64,000 nt of DNA. Origin: Flavobacterium sp. GTDB taxonomy: Bacteria > Bacteroidota > Bacteroidia > Flavobacteriales > Flavobacteriaceae. The notes beneath the pieces were generated by a model. That model worked only from the letters and a program-made list of their open reading frames with translations, had not been told where the DNA came from and ran no database searches. The position numbers and the translations under genes were made by a program. Below, piece after piece: positions 52,292 through 59,903 of the stretch; position 1 is the stretch's first letter; every line of letters begins with the position of its first letter. The stretch is from positions 350,329 through 414,328 of the forward strand of contig NZ_JAGIAV010000005.1 of NCBI RefSeq assembly GCF_017744675.1. Direction: 5' to 3'.

Positions 52292-53595
52292 TGAAAACAA
52301 TAGATTATATCCCAACTTCAAAAATAGAAAGAGCGGGTAAATTGGTTCAAACTGGTGCTAAAATTGGCGTAAACTATGTAAAGCATTATGCCGAAAAGAT
52401 AGTAAATCCTGATTTAACCCGTGATAAACTAAACGAGAACAATGCCGAAGATATTTATGACGGACTAAAAAGCTTAAAAGGAAGTGCCTTGAAAGTGGCT
52501 CAAATGTTGAGTATGGACAAGAATTTTCTGCCTCAAGCTTATGTTGAGAAGTTTTCTTTATCGCAGTTTTCTGTTCCGCCGCTTTCTGCACCATTGGTTT
52601 TAAAAACTTTCAAAAACAATTTTGGTAAAACGCCTTATGAGATTTTCGATGAGTTCAATCCGAATTCTGTAAATGCAGCCAGTATTGGTCAGGTGCATTT
52701 AGCTAAAAAAGGAGATAAAAAACTGGCGGTTAAAATTCAATATCCTGGAGTTGCCAATAGCATTTCGTCAGATTTGGCTTTGGTAAAACCAATTGCGATT
52801 CGAATGTTTAATCTGCAAGGAAAAGATTCTGATAAATATTTTAAAGAAGTTGAAGACAAACTGATTGAAGAAACCAACTATTTGTTGGAATTGAAACAAA
52901 GTCAGGAAGTGGTTGATGCCTGCAGTAAAATAGAAAACATCACATTCCCGAATTATTATCCTGAATTTTCGTCAGAGAAAATCATCACAATGGACTGGAT
53001 GACAGGAATTCACCTTTCTGAATTCACTGTAAAAAATACCGATAAAGCTGTTGGAGATAAACTAGGTCAGGCACTTTGGGATTTCTACATGTATCAAATT
53101 CATGTTTTGAGAAAGGTACATGCAGATCCGCATCCTGGAAATTTCTTGGTAGATGATCAAAACCAATTGATTGCTTTAGATTTTGGCTGTATGAAACAGA
53201 TTCCGGAAGATTTTTATACGCCCTATTTCGAATTGATTAATAAAAATGTAATTACAGACGAGAAGCTTTTTAACGAGAAATTATTCGAATTAGAAATTCT
53301 TCGTCAAGACGATACTCCAGCAGAAATTGAATATTTCACTGAAATGTTTCATGATTTATTATCGCTTTTCACCAAACCTTTCCAGAACGAAACTTTCGAT
53401 TTTGCCGATGAAAAATTCTTCAATGCAATCGCCGAATTAGGGAAGCGTTTCTCAGAAGACACCAATCTTAAAAAAATGAACGGGAATCGCGGTTCGAAAC
53501 ACTTTATCTACATGAACCGTACTTTCTTTGGTCTGTACAATTTAATGTTTGATTTGAAGGCGAAAATTGTGGTGGATAATTATTTGAAATACTAG
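52291..53595 (+). CDS. AarF/ABC1/UbiB family atypical kinase
   Basis: 434 aa. The family motifs are KGSALKVAQMLSMD (the KxGQ-type N-terminal loop, about 60-75), AASIGQVHLA (the A-rich nucleotide loop), VKIQYPGV with the catalytic Lys, ETNYLLELKQSQE, DPHPGNFLVDD and ALDFGCMK (the metal-binding DFG). These kinase-like proteins support ubiquinone or other isoprenoid quinone synthesis; menaquinone or carotenoid links are speculative. A terminator element follows at 53624. Confidence 0.88.
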   Translation: MKTIDYIPTSKIERAGKLVQTGAKIGVNYVKHYAEKIVNPDLTRDKLNENNAEDIYDGLKSLKGSALKVAQMLSMDKNFLPQAYVEKFSLSQFSVPPLSAPLVLKTFKNNFGKTPYEIFDEFNPNSVNAASIGQVHLAKKGDKKLAVKIQYPGVANSISSDLALVKPIAIRMFNLQGKDSDKYFKEVEDKLIEETNYLLELKQSQEVVDACSKIENITFPNYYPEFSSEKIITMDWMTGIHLSEFTVKNTDKAVGDKLGQALWDFYMYQIHVLRKVHADPHPGNFLVDDQNQLIALDFGCMKQIPEDFYTPYFELINKNVITDEKLFNEKLFELEILRQDDTPAEIEYFTEMFHDLLSLFTKPFQNETFDFADEKFFNAIAELGKRFSEDTNLKKMNGNRGSKHFIYMNRTFFGLYNLMFDLKAKIVVDNYLKY

Positions 53596-53623
53596 ACTTC
53601 GAAAATTCCAATATTAAATGCAT

Positions 53624-53660
53624 AAACCTCTGTCAAAGTTTCAAACTTTGACAGAGGTTT
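53624..53660 (+). terminator. TGTCAAAG hairpin terminator
   Basis: AAACCTCTGTCAAAGTTT (53624-53641) pairs perfectly with 53643-53660, then a T-run. Same core as 16509-16539. Confidence 0.8.
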
Positions 53661-53670
53661 TTTTATTTAG

Positions 53671-53756
53671 TTTGTCATTGCGAGGAACGAAGCAAATCAC
53701 AGGCAGTATATCTTTCGTGATTTTAATAGTGTGGTTGCTTCGTTCTTCGCAATCAC
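53671..53756. repeat. TTGTCATTGCGAGGAACGAAG inverted repeat
   Basis: Arms 53671-53694 and 53734-53757 are inverted copies with two mismatches in 24, around a 39-nt centre. It directly follows the hairpin at 53624-53660, as at 16509-16588. Confidence 0.75.
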
Positions 53757-53767
53757 AAGTTTGTATG

Positions 53768-53800
53768 TAATTGGAATTTGGGATTTAAAAATTTTGGAAT
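53768..53800. repeat. AAATTCC-type repeat next to the photolyase stop
   Basis: A GGAATTTGGGATTT unit and an AATTTTGGAATTTC unit lie between the composite repeat and the photolyase stop codon. Confidence 0.5.
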
Positions 53801-53801
53801 T

Positions 53802-55097
53802 TCATTTAACGATTCCTTTTTTATAAGTCTCAATCGCCCGATCTCTAGCAAAGGCATGATCGATCATTGGTTCGTTATAACCCAAATCAAACTCAGGAAT
53901 CCATTTGCGGATGTATTCGCCTTTTGGATCAAATTTCTGCTGTTGGATTTCTGGATTGAAAACTCTGAAATAAGGAGCAGCGTCGCAACCCGTTCCTGCA
54001 GCCCATTGCCAATTTCCAACGTTGGAAGCCAATTCGAAATCTAAAAGTTTTTCTGCAAAATAGGCTTCGCCCCATTGCCAATCTATAAGCAAATGTTTGC
54101 AGAGAAAACTTGCGACAACCATGCGTACGCGATTGTGCATATATCCTGTTTCGTTTAACTGTCGCATTCCTGCATCGACCATCGGATATCCAGTGGTTCC
54201 CGAACACCAGCGTTTAAAATCTTCTTCGTTGTTTCGCCATTGAATTCCGTCGTAATTAGATTTGAAATTATGATTGACACAATTTGGAAAACTATACAGA
54301 ATCTGAATAAAAAATTCTCTCCAGATCAATTCACTTAAAAAAGTCTGATTTTTTCTATTTGCCCAATTTACCAATTTTCGAATGCTTACCGTTCCAAAAC
54401 GCAAATGAGGTGAAAGATAAGAAGTGCTGTCTAAAGCAGGGAAATCTCTCGTTTCTTTATAATTTGCAATTTGTGTTAAGTTATGTGGCTGTACTTTTAT
54501 GGAACTTCTTTCAAAACCGATTTCACCTAATTCTGGAAATTTGGATTTAGATTTTGAAAAATTGGATTGAAAAGAAATTGAATCATATTCTGGAGCAGAA
54601 CCAGAAAGATGATATTTCTCCAGCCATTTGTTTTTATATGGTGTATAGACGGTGTAAGGAAGTCCATCTGCTTTTGTGATTTCTTTTTCTTCAAAAATCA
54701 CATGGTCTTTATAAGAGAAGGATTCAATTTTATTTTCTTTTAATAAAGATGAAATTAAGCTGTCACGTTTGATGGCAAAAGGTTCATAATCTTTATTGAA
54801 GAAAACAGATTGAATGTCAAATTCCTCAATAAGCGATTTCCAAACTTCTTTTGTTTTGCCTTTTTTGATTAAGATGGAAGAATCGATTTTGTTTAATTCT
54901 GAATTTATTTTTTCAAGTAAATCGTAAATGAAAGTTACTCTAGCGTCATTTTTCGGAAGATGTTCTAAAATATCATCATCAAAAATAAATAGAGGTACAA
55001 CAGGAAAATCAGATTGCAAAGCATGAAATAATCCTGTATTGTCTTCTAAACGCAAATCGCGTCTAAACCAGAATAAAGTAACTTTTTGTTTTGTCAT
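53802..55097 (-). CDS. phr: Deoxyribodipyrimidine photolyase/cryptochrome
   Basis: 431 aa. The N-terminal photolyase alpha/beta domain starts LFWFRRDLRLEDNTGLFHAL and the FAD domain includes LIWREFFIQILYSF (about 260), RMVVASFLCKHLLIDWQWGEAYF, and the catalytic-core FELASNVGNWQWAAGTGCDAAPYFRVFNP, with the Asn and Trp expected for CPD repair. The likely product is a class I CPD photolyase repairing UV lesions with blue light, in the cytoplasm. Being on the same strand as the carotenoid genes suggests light control. Confidence 0.92.
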   Translation of the reverse strand: MTKQKVTLFWFRRDLRLEDNTGLFHALQSDFPVVPLFIFDDDILEHLPKNDARVTFIYDLLEKINSELNKIDSSILIKKGKTKEVWKSLIEEFDIQSVFFNKDYEPFAIKRDSLISSLLKENKIESFSYKDHVIFEEKEITKADGLPYTVYTPYKNKWLEKYHLSGSAPEYDSISFQSNFSKSKSKFPELGEIGFERSSIKVQPHNLTQIANYKETRDFPALDSTSYLSPHLRFGTVSIRKLVNWANRKNQTFLSELIWREFFIQILYSFPNCVNHNFKSNYDGIQWRNNEEDFKRWCSGTTGYPMVDAGMRQLNETGYMHNRVRMVVASFLCKHLLIDWQWGEAYFAEKLLDFELASNVGNWQWAAGTGCDAAPYFRVFNPEIQQQKFDPKGEYIRKWIPEFDLGYNEPMIDHAFARDRAIETYKKGIVK

Positions 55098-55112
55098 TGG
55101 TTGGTTTTATTT

Positions 55113-55241
55113 TTTAAACACATAGAAACATAGATTTTATTTTTCTTTTGAAGAGTTTAGAAAGAAACTAGTTTCTAACACATAGCTATATGCGGTATGT
55201 TACTGGAACTTCTTTTTATTAATCGTTTCTATGTGTTTAAA
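55113..55241. repeat. 17-bp perfect inverted repeat (TTTAAACACATAGAAAC)
   Basis: TTTAAACACATAGAAAC (55113-55129) and its exact complement (55225-55241) flank 95 nt between the photolyase and SRPBCC genes. The gap also contains the photolyase promoter. I recognise it as a further type of Flavobacterium intergenic repeat. Confidence 0.75.
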
Positions 55242-55245
55242 TTCT

Positions 55246-55716
55246 TTAAGCTTTTTTAGAATTAAATAACTCTTCTATTTTATTAAATCTATAATCGAAA
55301 ATGCTTTTCAGTTTGTTTTTTACGACCAAGCGATTCATTATTCTTCCGAATATTCCGAAAGGTAAAGCGTAATGAACAATGTCAGTCATTTTGGTTCCTC
55401 CATCTGGTGTTGACTCAAAGAAATGCTTGTGATGCCACAATTTATAAGGTCCAAATTGCTGAATGTCTACAAAATACTCGTTTTCTTGGCAAGCCGTAAT
55501 TTCGGTAACCCAAGACATTTTAATGCCGAAAAGTGGTTTTAAAGTGTAGGTAATGATTTGTCCGTGGTACATGCGTTTGCCATCATAATCCTGAATTTGG
55601 AAATTCATATTATCGAGCGTAATAGTCTGAAGGTTTTTCGGACTCGAGAAAAAATCCCAGCAATCTTCTACAGTTGCATTGATGTGTTGTACGGTAACTA
55701 TCTTATATAATTTCAT
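55246..55716 (-). CDS. SRPBCC ligand-binding domain protein
   Basis: 156 aa starting at the ATG at 55716; the GTG at 55722 is less likely. The START-like pattern is VEDCWDFFSSPKNLQTITLDNMNFQI, KMSWVTEITACQENEYFVDIQQFGPYKLWHHKHFFESTPDGGTKMTDIVHYALPFG. These proteins bind lipids or polyketides. The gene is located between photolyase and crtZ; such SRPBCC genes are commonly seen in photolyase/LitR clusters. Function unknown. Confidence 0.82.
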   Translation of the reverse strand: MKLYKIVTVQHINATVEDCWDFFSSPKNLQTITLDNMNFQIQDYDGKRMYHGQIITYTLKPLFGIKMSWVTEITACQENEYFVDIQQFGPYKLWHHKHFFESTPDGGTKMTDIVHYALPFGIFGRIMNRLVVKNKLKSIFDYRFNKIEELFNSKKA

Positions 55717-55780
55717 AATCACAAATCTTTCTTGAAATACATGACCTCGTTTCGCCGCGACAGGAAACGCTCAAATAATG

Positions 55781-56221
55781 CTACATTTTATAATATTTGA
55801 ATGGTACAAACAACATTCCGAAACATTCTCCTTTTTCTTTGTTAAGGTGTTTGTGGTGTATTTTATGCGCTTTACGGAGTCCGATGAGGTATTTGTTTTT
55901 GGTGTTTTTAAACCATTTAAAGCGCTGATGAATCAGGACGTCGTGAATTAAAAAATAACAAGCTCCGTAAAGTGTGATACCGCACGCGATGAAGAACAAA
56001 TAATTGAATCCGCCTTGAACGCCCAAGTAGAATAAAATAATACTCGGAGTGGCAAAAATGACGAAGAAAATATCGTTGCGCTCAAAGGTGTTTTCGTATT
56101 TCGGTTGGTGATGATCGGCGTGAAAATACCACATAAAACCATGCATCACGTATTTGTGCGTAAGCCACGTTACACATTCCATGAAAAGGAAAACGCCTAA
56201 AAAGATTAAAAAGGAAATCAT
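55781..56221 (-). CDS. crtZ: Beta-carotene hydroxylase (CrtZ-like)
   Basis: 146 aa with four hydrophobic helices and the fatty-acid hydroxylase His boxes HKYVMHG, HADHHQ, HDVLIHQRF and HKIHHKH that bind the di-iron centre. CrtZ hydroxylates the rings of beta-carotene to zeaxanthin in the inner membrane. A close relative is a plain sterol desaturase-like enzyme, but the short length and adjacent crtB/crtI favour CrtZ. Confidence 0.88.
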   Translation of the reverse strand: MISFLIFLGVFLFMECVTWLTHKYVMHGFMWYFHADHHQPKYENTFERNDIFFVIFATPSIILFYLGVQGGFNYLFFIACGITLYGACYFLIHDVLIHQRFKWFKNTKNKYLIGLRKAHKIHHKHLNKEKGECFGMLFVPFKYYKM

Positions 56222-56330
56222 TTTATAAATGTTGAGGTTTTAAAATTATCGTTTTATTCGTTTTGAGTTTAGCTTTAAATTATAAAAGGTTGACTCAAAA
56301 GGTTTTGGTTTAATAAAAATTCACCCAATC

Positions 56331-56421
56331 TTGTCATTTCGACGAAGGAGAAATCTTCACAAGTGGCTCCTCAATCTTTGTCGATTTAGCAACGAGGATT
56401 TCTCCTTCGTCGAAATGACAA
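56331..56421. repeat. Perfect 25-bp inverted repeat of the TTGTCATTTCGACGAAGGAG type
   Basis: Arms 56331-56355 and 56397-56421 are exact complements separated by 41 nt. It lies between crtZ and crtB. The sequence is related to the TCATTGCGAGG element at 53671 and to the fragment at 30052-30066. Confidence 0.85.
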
Positions 56422-56436
56422 AACGGTATGTTTAAT

Positions 56437-57276
56437 CTATACCATCTTCAATTTATAAGTCACAAACGACTGCGTCAAAAGTCCCGCTTTGGTATAATTA
56501 GAAACTCGAATTCTAGAATTTCCAATCTCGTAATAAGGTGTGTTTTTTAGCTTTTTGAGCAGTTTTTTGTAATACACATAAGCGGTGTAAACTCCAAATT
56601 TGGCTTCAATTGGCAACTTTACAATTCCTTGATAGGCAATTCTAAAATCTTCTTCTATTTCTTTGATGATTTGGTTTTTTGAATCTTCGTTGAAATTGTT
56701 AAGATTTATGCCCGGAAAATAAGTTCGGTTTAAGATTGTATTGTCGTCTTTTAAATCTCGCAGGAAATTTACTTTCTGAAAAGCCGAGCCTAAACGCATG
56801 GCTTCGTTTTTCAATTGTTCATATTTATGTTCTTTTCCAGAGACAAAAACTTTTAAACACATTAATCCGACAACATCGGCCGAACCGTAGATATAATCAA
56901 TGTACTCGGTTTGGGTTTGATAATTGGATTTTATAAGATCCATTTTCATACTCTTTAAAAAAGCTTGAACTAAATCGTCTGTGATATTGTATTCTTTTAC
57001 AGTGTGCTGAAACGAATTTAGAATCGGATTTAGACTAATGCCCAATTGCATGGCTTTGTAATACTCTTTTTCAAAATCCTCTATAAGATATTCTTTTTCA
57101 TAATCATGAAATGAATCTACAATTTCGTCAGCAAAACGGACAAATCCGTAAATACTGTAAATGGCATCGCGAATGCTTGGTGAAAGCATTTTTACGGCTA
57201 GCGAAAATGAGGTACTGTAATTTTTGGTTACCAGTTTGCTGCATTTGAAAGAAACGGCGTCAAATAGTGATTTCAT
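56437..57276 (-). CDS. crtB: Phytoene synthase
   Basis: 279 aa. Condenses two geranylgeranyl diphosphates to phytoene. The first Asp-rich motif DEIVDSFHDYEKE (near residue 50) and the second NFLRDLKDDNTILNRTYFPG (about 170) bind Mg-diphosphate; the terminal SNYTKAGLLTQSFVTYKL is normal. Length agrees with CrtB/YgfB-type enzymes. The start is 3 nt after the crtI stop, one operon. Confidence 0.93.
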   Translation of the reverse strand: MKSLFDAVSFKCSKLVTKNYSTSFSLAVKMLSPSIRDAIYSIYGFVRFADEIVDSFHDYEKEYLIEDFEKEYYKAMQLGISLNPILNSFQHTVKEYNITDDLVQAFLKSMKMDLIKSNYQTQTEYIDYIYGSADVVGLMCLKVFVSGKEHKYEQLKNEAMRLGSAFQKVNFLRDLKDDNTILNRTYFPGINLNNFNEDSKNQIIKEIEEDFRIAYQGIVKLPIEAKFGVYTAYVYYKKLLKKLKNTPYYEIGNSRIRVSNYTKAGLLTQSFVTYKLKMV

Positions 57277-57279
57277 TTT

Positions 57280-58746
57280 TTAAGATCTAAAAGATTTTTG
57301 AATTAATTCAGCTGCGAGTTTTCCTGAAATTAAAGCAGGCGGAACACCTGGACCAGGAACGGTTAATTGTCCTGTAAAATATAGATTCTTGACTTTTTTG
57401 CTTTTCAATTTTGGTCTTAAAAAAGCCGTTTGCAATAGGGTATTGGCCATTCCGTAAGCATTTCCTTTGTAAGCATTGTAATCGGCTACAAAGTCATTTT
57501 TACAGAATGATCTTTTAAAGATAATGTTATTTTTAATTTTTTGCTGGGTAAGTTCCTCAAAGCGAGTGATTATTTTTTCAAAATATTCTTCTCGTAAAGC
57601 ATCGGTATCTTCAATTCCGGGTGCGAGAGGAATTAAGAAAAAACCAGATTCCATACCTTCGGGTGCGGCTGTCGCATCTGTTTTGGATGGGAAATTGGCA
57701 TAGAATAATGGTGCATTCGGCCATTTTGGGTTATCATAAATATCGGCTGCATGCTGATTGAAATCGACATCAAAAAATAACGCATGATGAGAAATGCTTT
57801 CTATCTTTTTATCGAAACCAACAAAAAACAGGAGAGAAGATGGAGCAAAAACTCTGCTTTCCCAATATTTTTCAGAATACATTCTGTGTCCTTTTTCGAG
57901 CAAATTTTCAGAATGGTGATAATCGGCACCGCTTAAAACAATATCTCCTTTTAAGAGCTCGCCATTAATTACAATTCCCGCTGCAGTATTATTTTCAACC
58001 GCAATTTTTTCTATTGATGAATTGGTTTTAATGGTAACGCCAAGTTCTAAAGCTAATTTTTCGATTCCTCGAATAACATCAAACATTCCGGTTTTAGGAT
58101 GCCAAGTTCCTAAGCCGAAATCGGCGTAATTCATAAAATTGTAAAATGAAGGTGTTTTAGTTGGTTTTGCGCCGAGAAACAAAACCGGAAACTCAAGAAT
58201 CTGAACTAATCTTTCATTCTTGAAGTTTTTTCGTATATCAGTACTAACATTCTTAAAAAACTGATTGAGTTTTAATGCTGTTTCTTTGGTAATTAACTCA
58301 AGCGGAGAAATTCCTGGGCGATACACCAAATCCTTAATTGCGATGTCATAATTGCTTTTGGCTTGGTCGATAAAGTTTTGCAGTTTTTGACCGCTTCCTT
58401 TTTCAATGGTCTCAAAAGTGTATTTTATTTCTTCCAGATTATCGTAAATGCTAATAAAATCGTTGATTCCAAAATAAACCCGATAGGCTGGATTTAATTT
58501 TATCAGTTCGTAATAATCGGAAGGTTTTTTGTCGAAATCTTGAAAAAAGCGTTCAAAAACATCTGGCATCCAATACCAGCTTGGTCCCATATCAAAGGTA
58601 AAGCCTTGCTCTTTAAATTGTCTGGCGCGCCCACCAATTGTGCTGTTTTTTTCATAGACAGTAACCTTATTCCCTTGTTGGGCAAGGTAACATGCGGCTG
58701 CTAAAGAAGAGAAGCCTGAGCCTATTATTTGGATAGTTTTTCTCAT
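57280..58746 (-). CDS. crtI: Phytoene desaturase (CrtI type)
   Basis: 488 aa FAD enzyme that inserts double bases into phytoene to give lycopene. GSGFSSLAAACYLAQQGNKVTVYEKNSTIGGRARQFKEQGFTFDMGPSWYWMP is the FAD dinucleotide and substrate region; the C-terminal motif LYFTGQLTVPGPGVPPALISGKLAAEL is the CrtI signature. A -7 element TATATTTG (58755-58762) precedes it in the 40-nt gap after the regulator gene. First gene of the crtI-crtB pair. Confidence 0.93.
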   Translation of the reverse strand: MRKTIQIIGSGFSSLAAACYLAQQGNKVTVYEKNSTIGGRARQFKEQGFTFDMGPSWYWMPDVFERFFQDFDKKPSDYYELIKLNPAYRVYFGINDFISIYDNLEEIKYTFETIEKGSGQKLQNFIDQAKSNYDIAIKDLVYRPGISPLELITKETALKLNQFFKNVSTDIRKNFKNERLVQILEFPVLFLGAKPTKTPSFYNFMNYADFGLGTWHPKTGMFDVIRGIEKLALELGVTIKTNSSIEKIAVENNTAAGIVINGELLKGDIVLSGADYHHSENLLEKGHRMYSEKYWESRVFAPSSLLFFVGFDKKIESISHHALFFDVDFNQHAADIYDNPKWPNAPLFYANFPSKTDATAAPEGMESGFFLIPLAPGIEDTDALREEYFEKIITRFEELTQQKIKNNIIFKRSFCKNDFVADYNAYKGNAYGMANTLLQTAFLRPKLKSKKVKNLYFTGQLTVPGPGVPPALISGKLAAELIQKSFRS

Positions 58747-58754
58747 TTGTTTAA

Positions 58755-58762
58755 CAAATATA
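58755..58762 (-). promoter_or_regulatory. Candidate crtI -7 promoter element
   Basis: TATATTTG on the minus strand, eight nt before the crtI start, inside the 40-nt gap. No well-spaced -33 TTG is seen (a TTG occurs 13 nt upstream), so an alternative sigma or activator may be needed. Confidence 0.45.
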
Positions 58763-58786
58763 CGAAAAACTTAAACAAAAAATAAA

Positions 58787-59686
58787 TTAAAGCATATTAA
58801 TAGTTTCTTCCATCGAGTCAAAAACACGAATTCGGTCTGTTAGAATCTTCTCGTCTATATATTCAACCATTTTACCCATAAGCCAAATTTCGTTGTTCTT
58901 TTGCAATAATTTCTGTCCCATAGTTTTTACATATTGATTAATTACGCTTCTGTCTGGCTGAACGGTCATGAAAGAAACAAACCTAATATTTTCAAAATGC
59001 TTGGTTAAATCCTGCAAGTTCTCAATTGGCATACTTTCGCCTAGGTAAATGGTTTTGTAGCCTTTGTCGAGGATTTCGTATTGAAGATATAATAACCCGA
59101 TTTGATGAATTTCATTTAACGGAAGTGATAAAACAAAAATTCGATCAGTTTTGGTAGGTTTTCTAATTTGAAGGCTTTCTGTGTAAATTAATATCTTCTG
59201 CTTAATTAAATGACTCATAAAATGTTCATTTGCAGGAGTAATTGTTTCAGATTGCCATAGTAATCCCAGCTCTTTTAAAAGAGGTAAAAAATGTTCTTTA
59301 AAAACTTCTTTAAATGTTTTCTCTGTGATAAGCCAATCAAACGTATTAAAGAATAGCTCTTGATCAAAATTCATCATTGCCATTTTGAAAGAAGTAATGG
59401 CGTAGTTTTGAGAGTTTTTCTTCGAAATTATTTCACGTACCAATTGCGGTATCTTTTCTTCAGGGTATGTTGCGATTTTAGAAATCTTATAACCGTATTC
59501 GTGCAGTAAAGTAATATTTAAAAGTTTCTGCAGATTTTGAAGATTATAAAATCTGATATTAGTATCGGTTCGCATAGGTTCAAGAATATTGTATCTTTTT
59601 TCCCAGATGCGTATAGTGTGTGCTTTTATGCCAGATAAGTTCTCAAGATCTTTAATGCTGAAAACAGTTTTAATATTGTTTATCAT
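58787..59686 (-). CDS. MerR-type B12-dependent photoreceptor regulator (CarH/LitR-like)
   Basis: 299 aa. An N-terminal MerR DNA-binding domain (about 5-75, FSIKDLENLSGIKAHTIRIWEKRYNIL) is joined to a helical and a cobalamin-binding domain. Two CarH hallmarks are retained: W144-x9-E154-H155 (WQSETITPANEH), which caps the adenosyl group, and E192-x-H194-x2-G197 (NEIHQIG), whose His is the lower axial cobalt ligand. In the dark, such proteins bind AdoCbl, form tetramers and repress carotenoid genes; light breaks the Co-C bond and frees the promoter. The regulator is directly upstream of crtI-crtB. Residue 145 is Gln, not the His that follows the Trp in Thermus CarH. Confidence 0.85.
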   Translation of the reverse strand: MINNIKTVFSIKDLENLSGIKAHTIRIWEKRYNILEPMRTDTNIRFYNLQNLQKLLNITLLHEYGYKISKIATYPEEKIPQLVREIISKKNSQNYAITSFKMAMMNFDQELFFNTFDWLITEKTFKEVFKEHFLPLLKELGLLWQSETITPANEHFMSHLIKQKILIYTESLQIRKPTKTDRIFVLSLPLNEIHQIGLLYLQYEILDKGYKTIYLGESMPIENLQDLTKHFENIRFVSFMTVQPDRSVINQYVKTMGQKLLQKNNEIWLMGKMVEYIDEKILTDRIRVFDSMEETINML

Positions 59687-59704
59687 TTTTCTCGATTAAG
59701 TCAA

Positions 59705-59712
59705 CAAATGTA
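59705..59712 (-). promoter_or_regulatory. Candidate -7 element of the CarH-like gene
   Basis: TACATTTG on the minus strand, 18 nt before the start codon. A usable -33 is not obvious. Confidence 0.5.
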
Positions 59713-59768
59713 AAATAAAATCTTAGATTCGGCATTAAAACTACATTAAAAAGATAGAGGATTAGAGG

Positions 59769-59809
59769 TTTAGGTATTCAGAATATATTTTATACCTAAA
59801 ATCAGGTAT
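59769..59809. promoter_or_regulatory. Candidate operator with three AGGTAT half-sites
   Basis: TTTAGGTAT (59769-59777) and ATACCTAAA (59792-59800) form a perfect 9-bp inverted repeat, and a third half, AGGTAT, lies at 59804-59809. Located about 100 nt upstream of the CarH-like gene, a good position for autoregulation. Confidence 0.55.
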
Positions 59810-59844
59810 TTTTTTCTTAAGAAATATATTACTTTGACAAAAAA

Positions 59845-59886
59845 GAAAACAGCCTGAAGATTGAAAATCTTGACAGGCTGTCTTTA
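59845..59886 (-). terminator. Terminator of the TPR gene
   Basis: ACAGCCTG (59849-59856) pairs with CAGGCTGT (59874-59881), inner stem AAGATT/AATCTT, flanked by T-rich sequence on the minus-strand downstream side. Confidence 0.75.
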
Positions 59887-59903
59887 TTTTTTAAATGAGG
59901 CTG

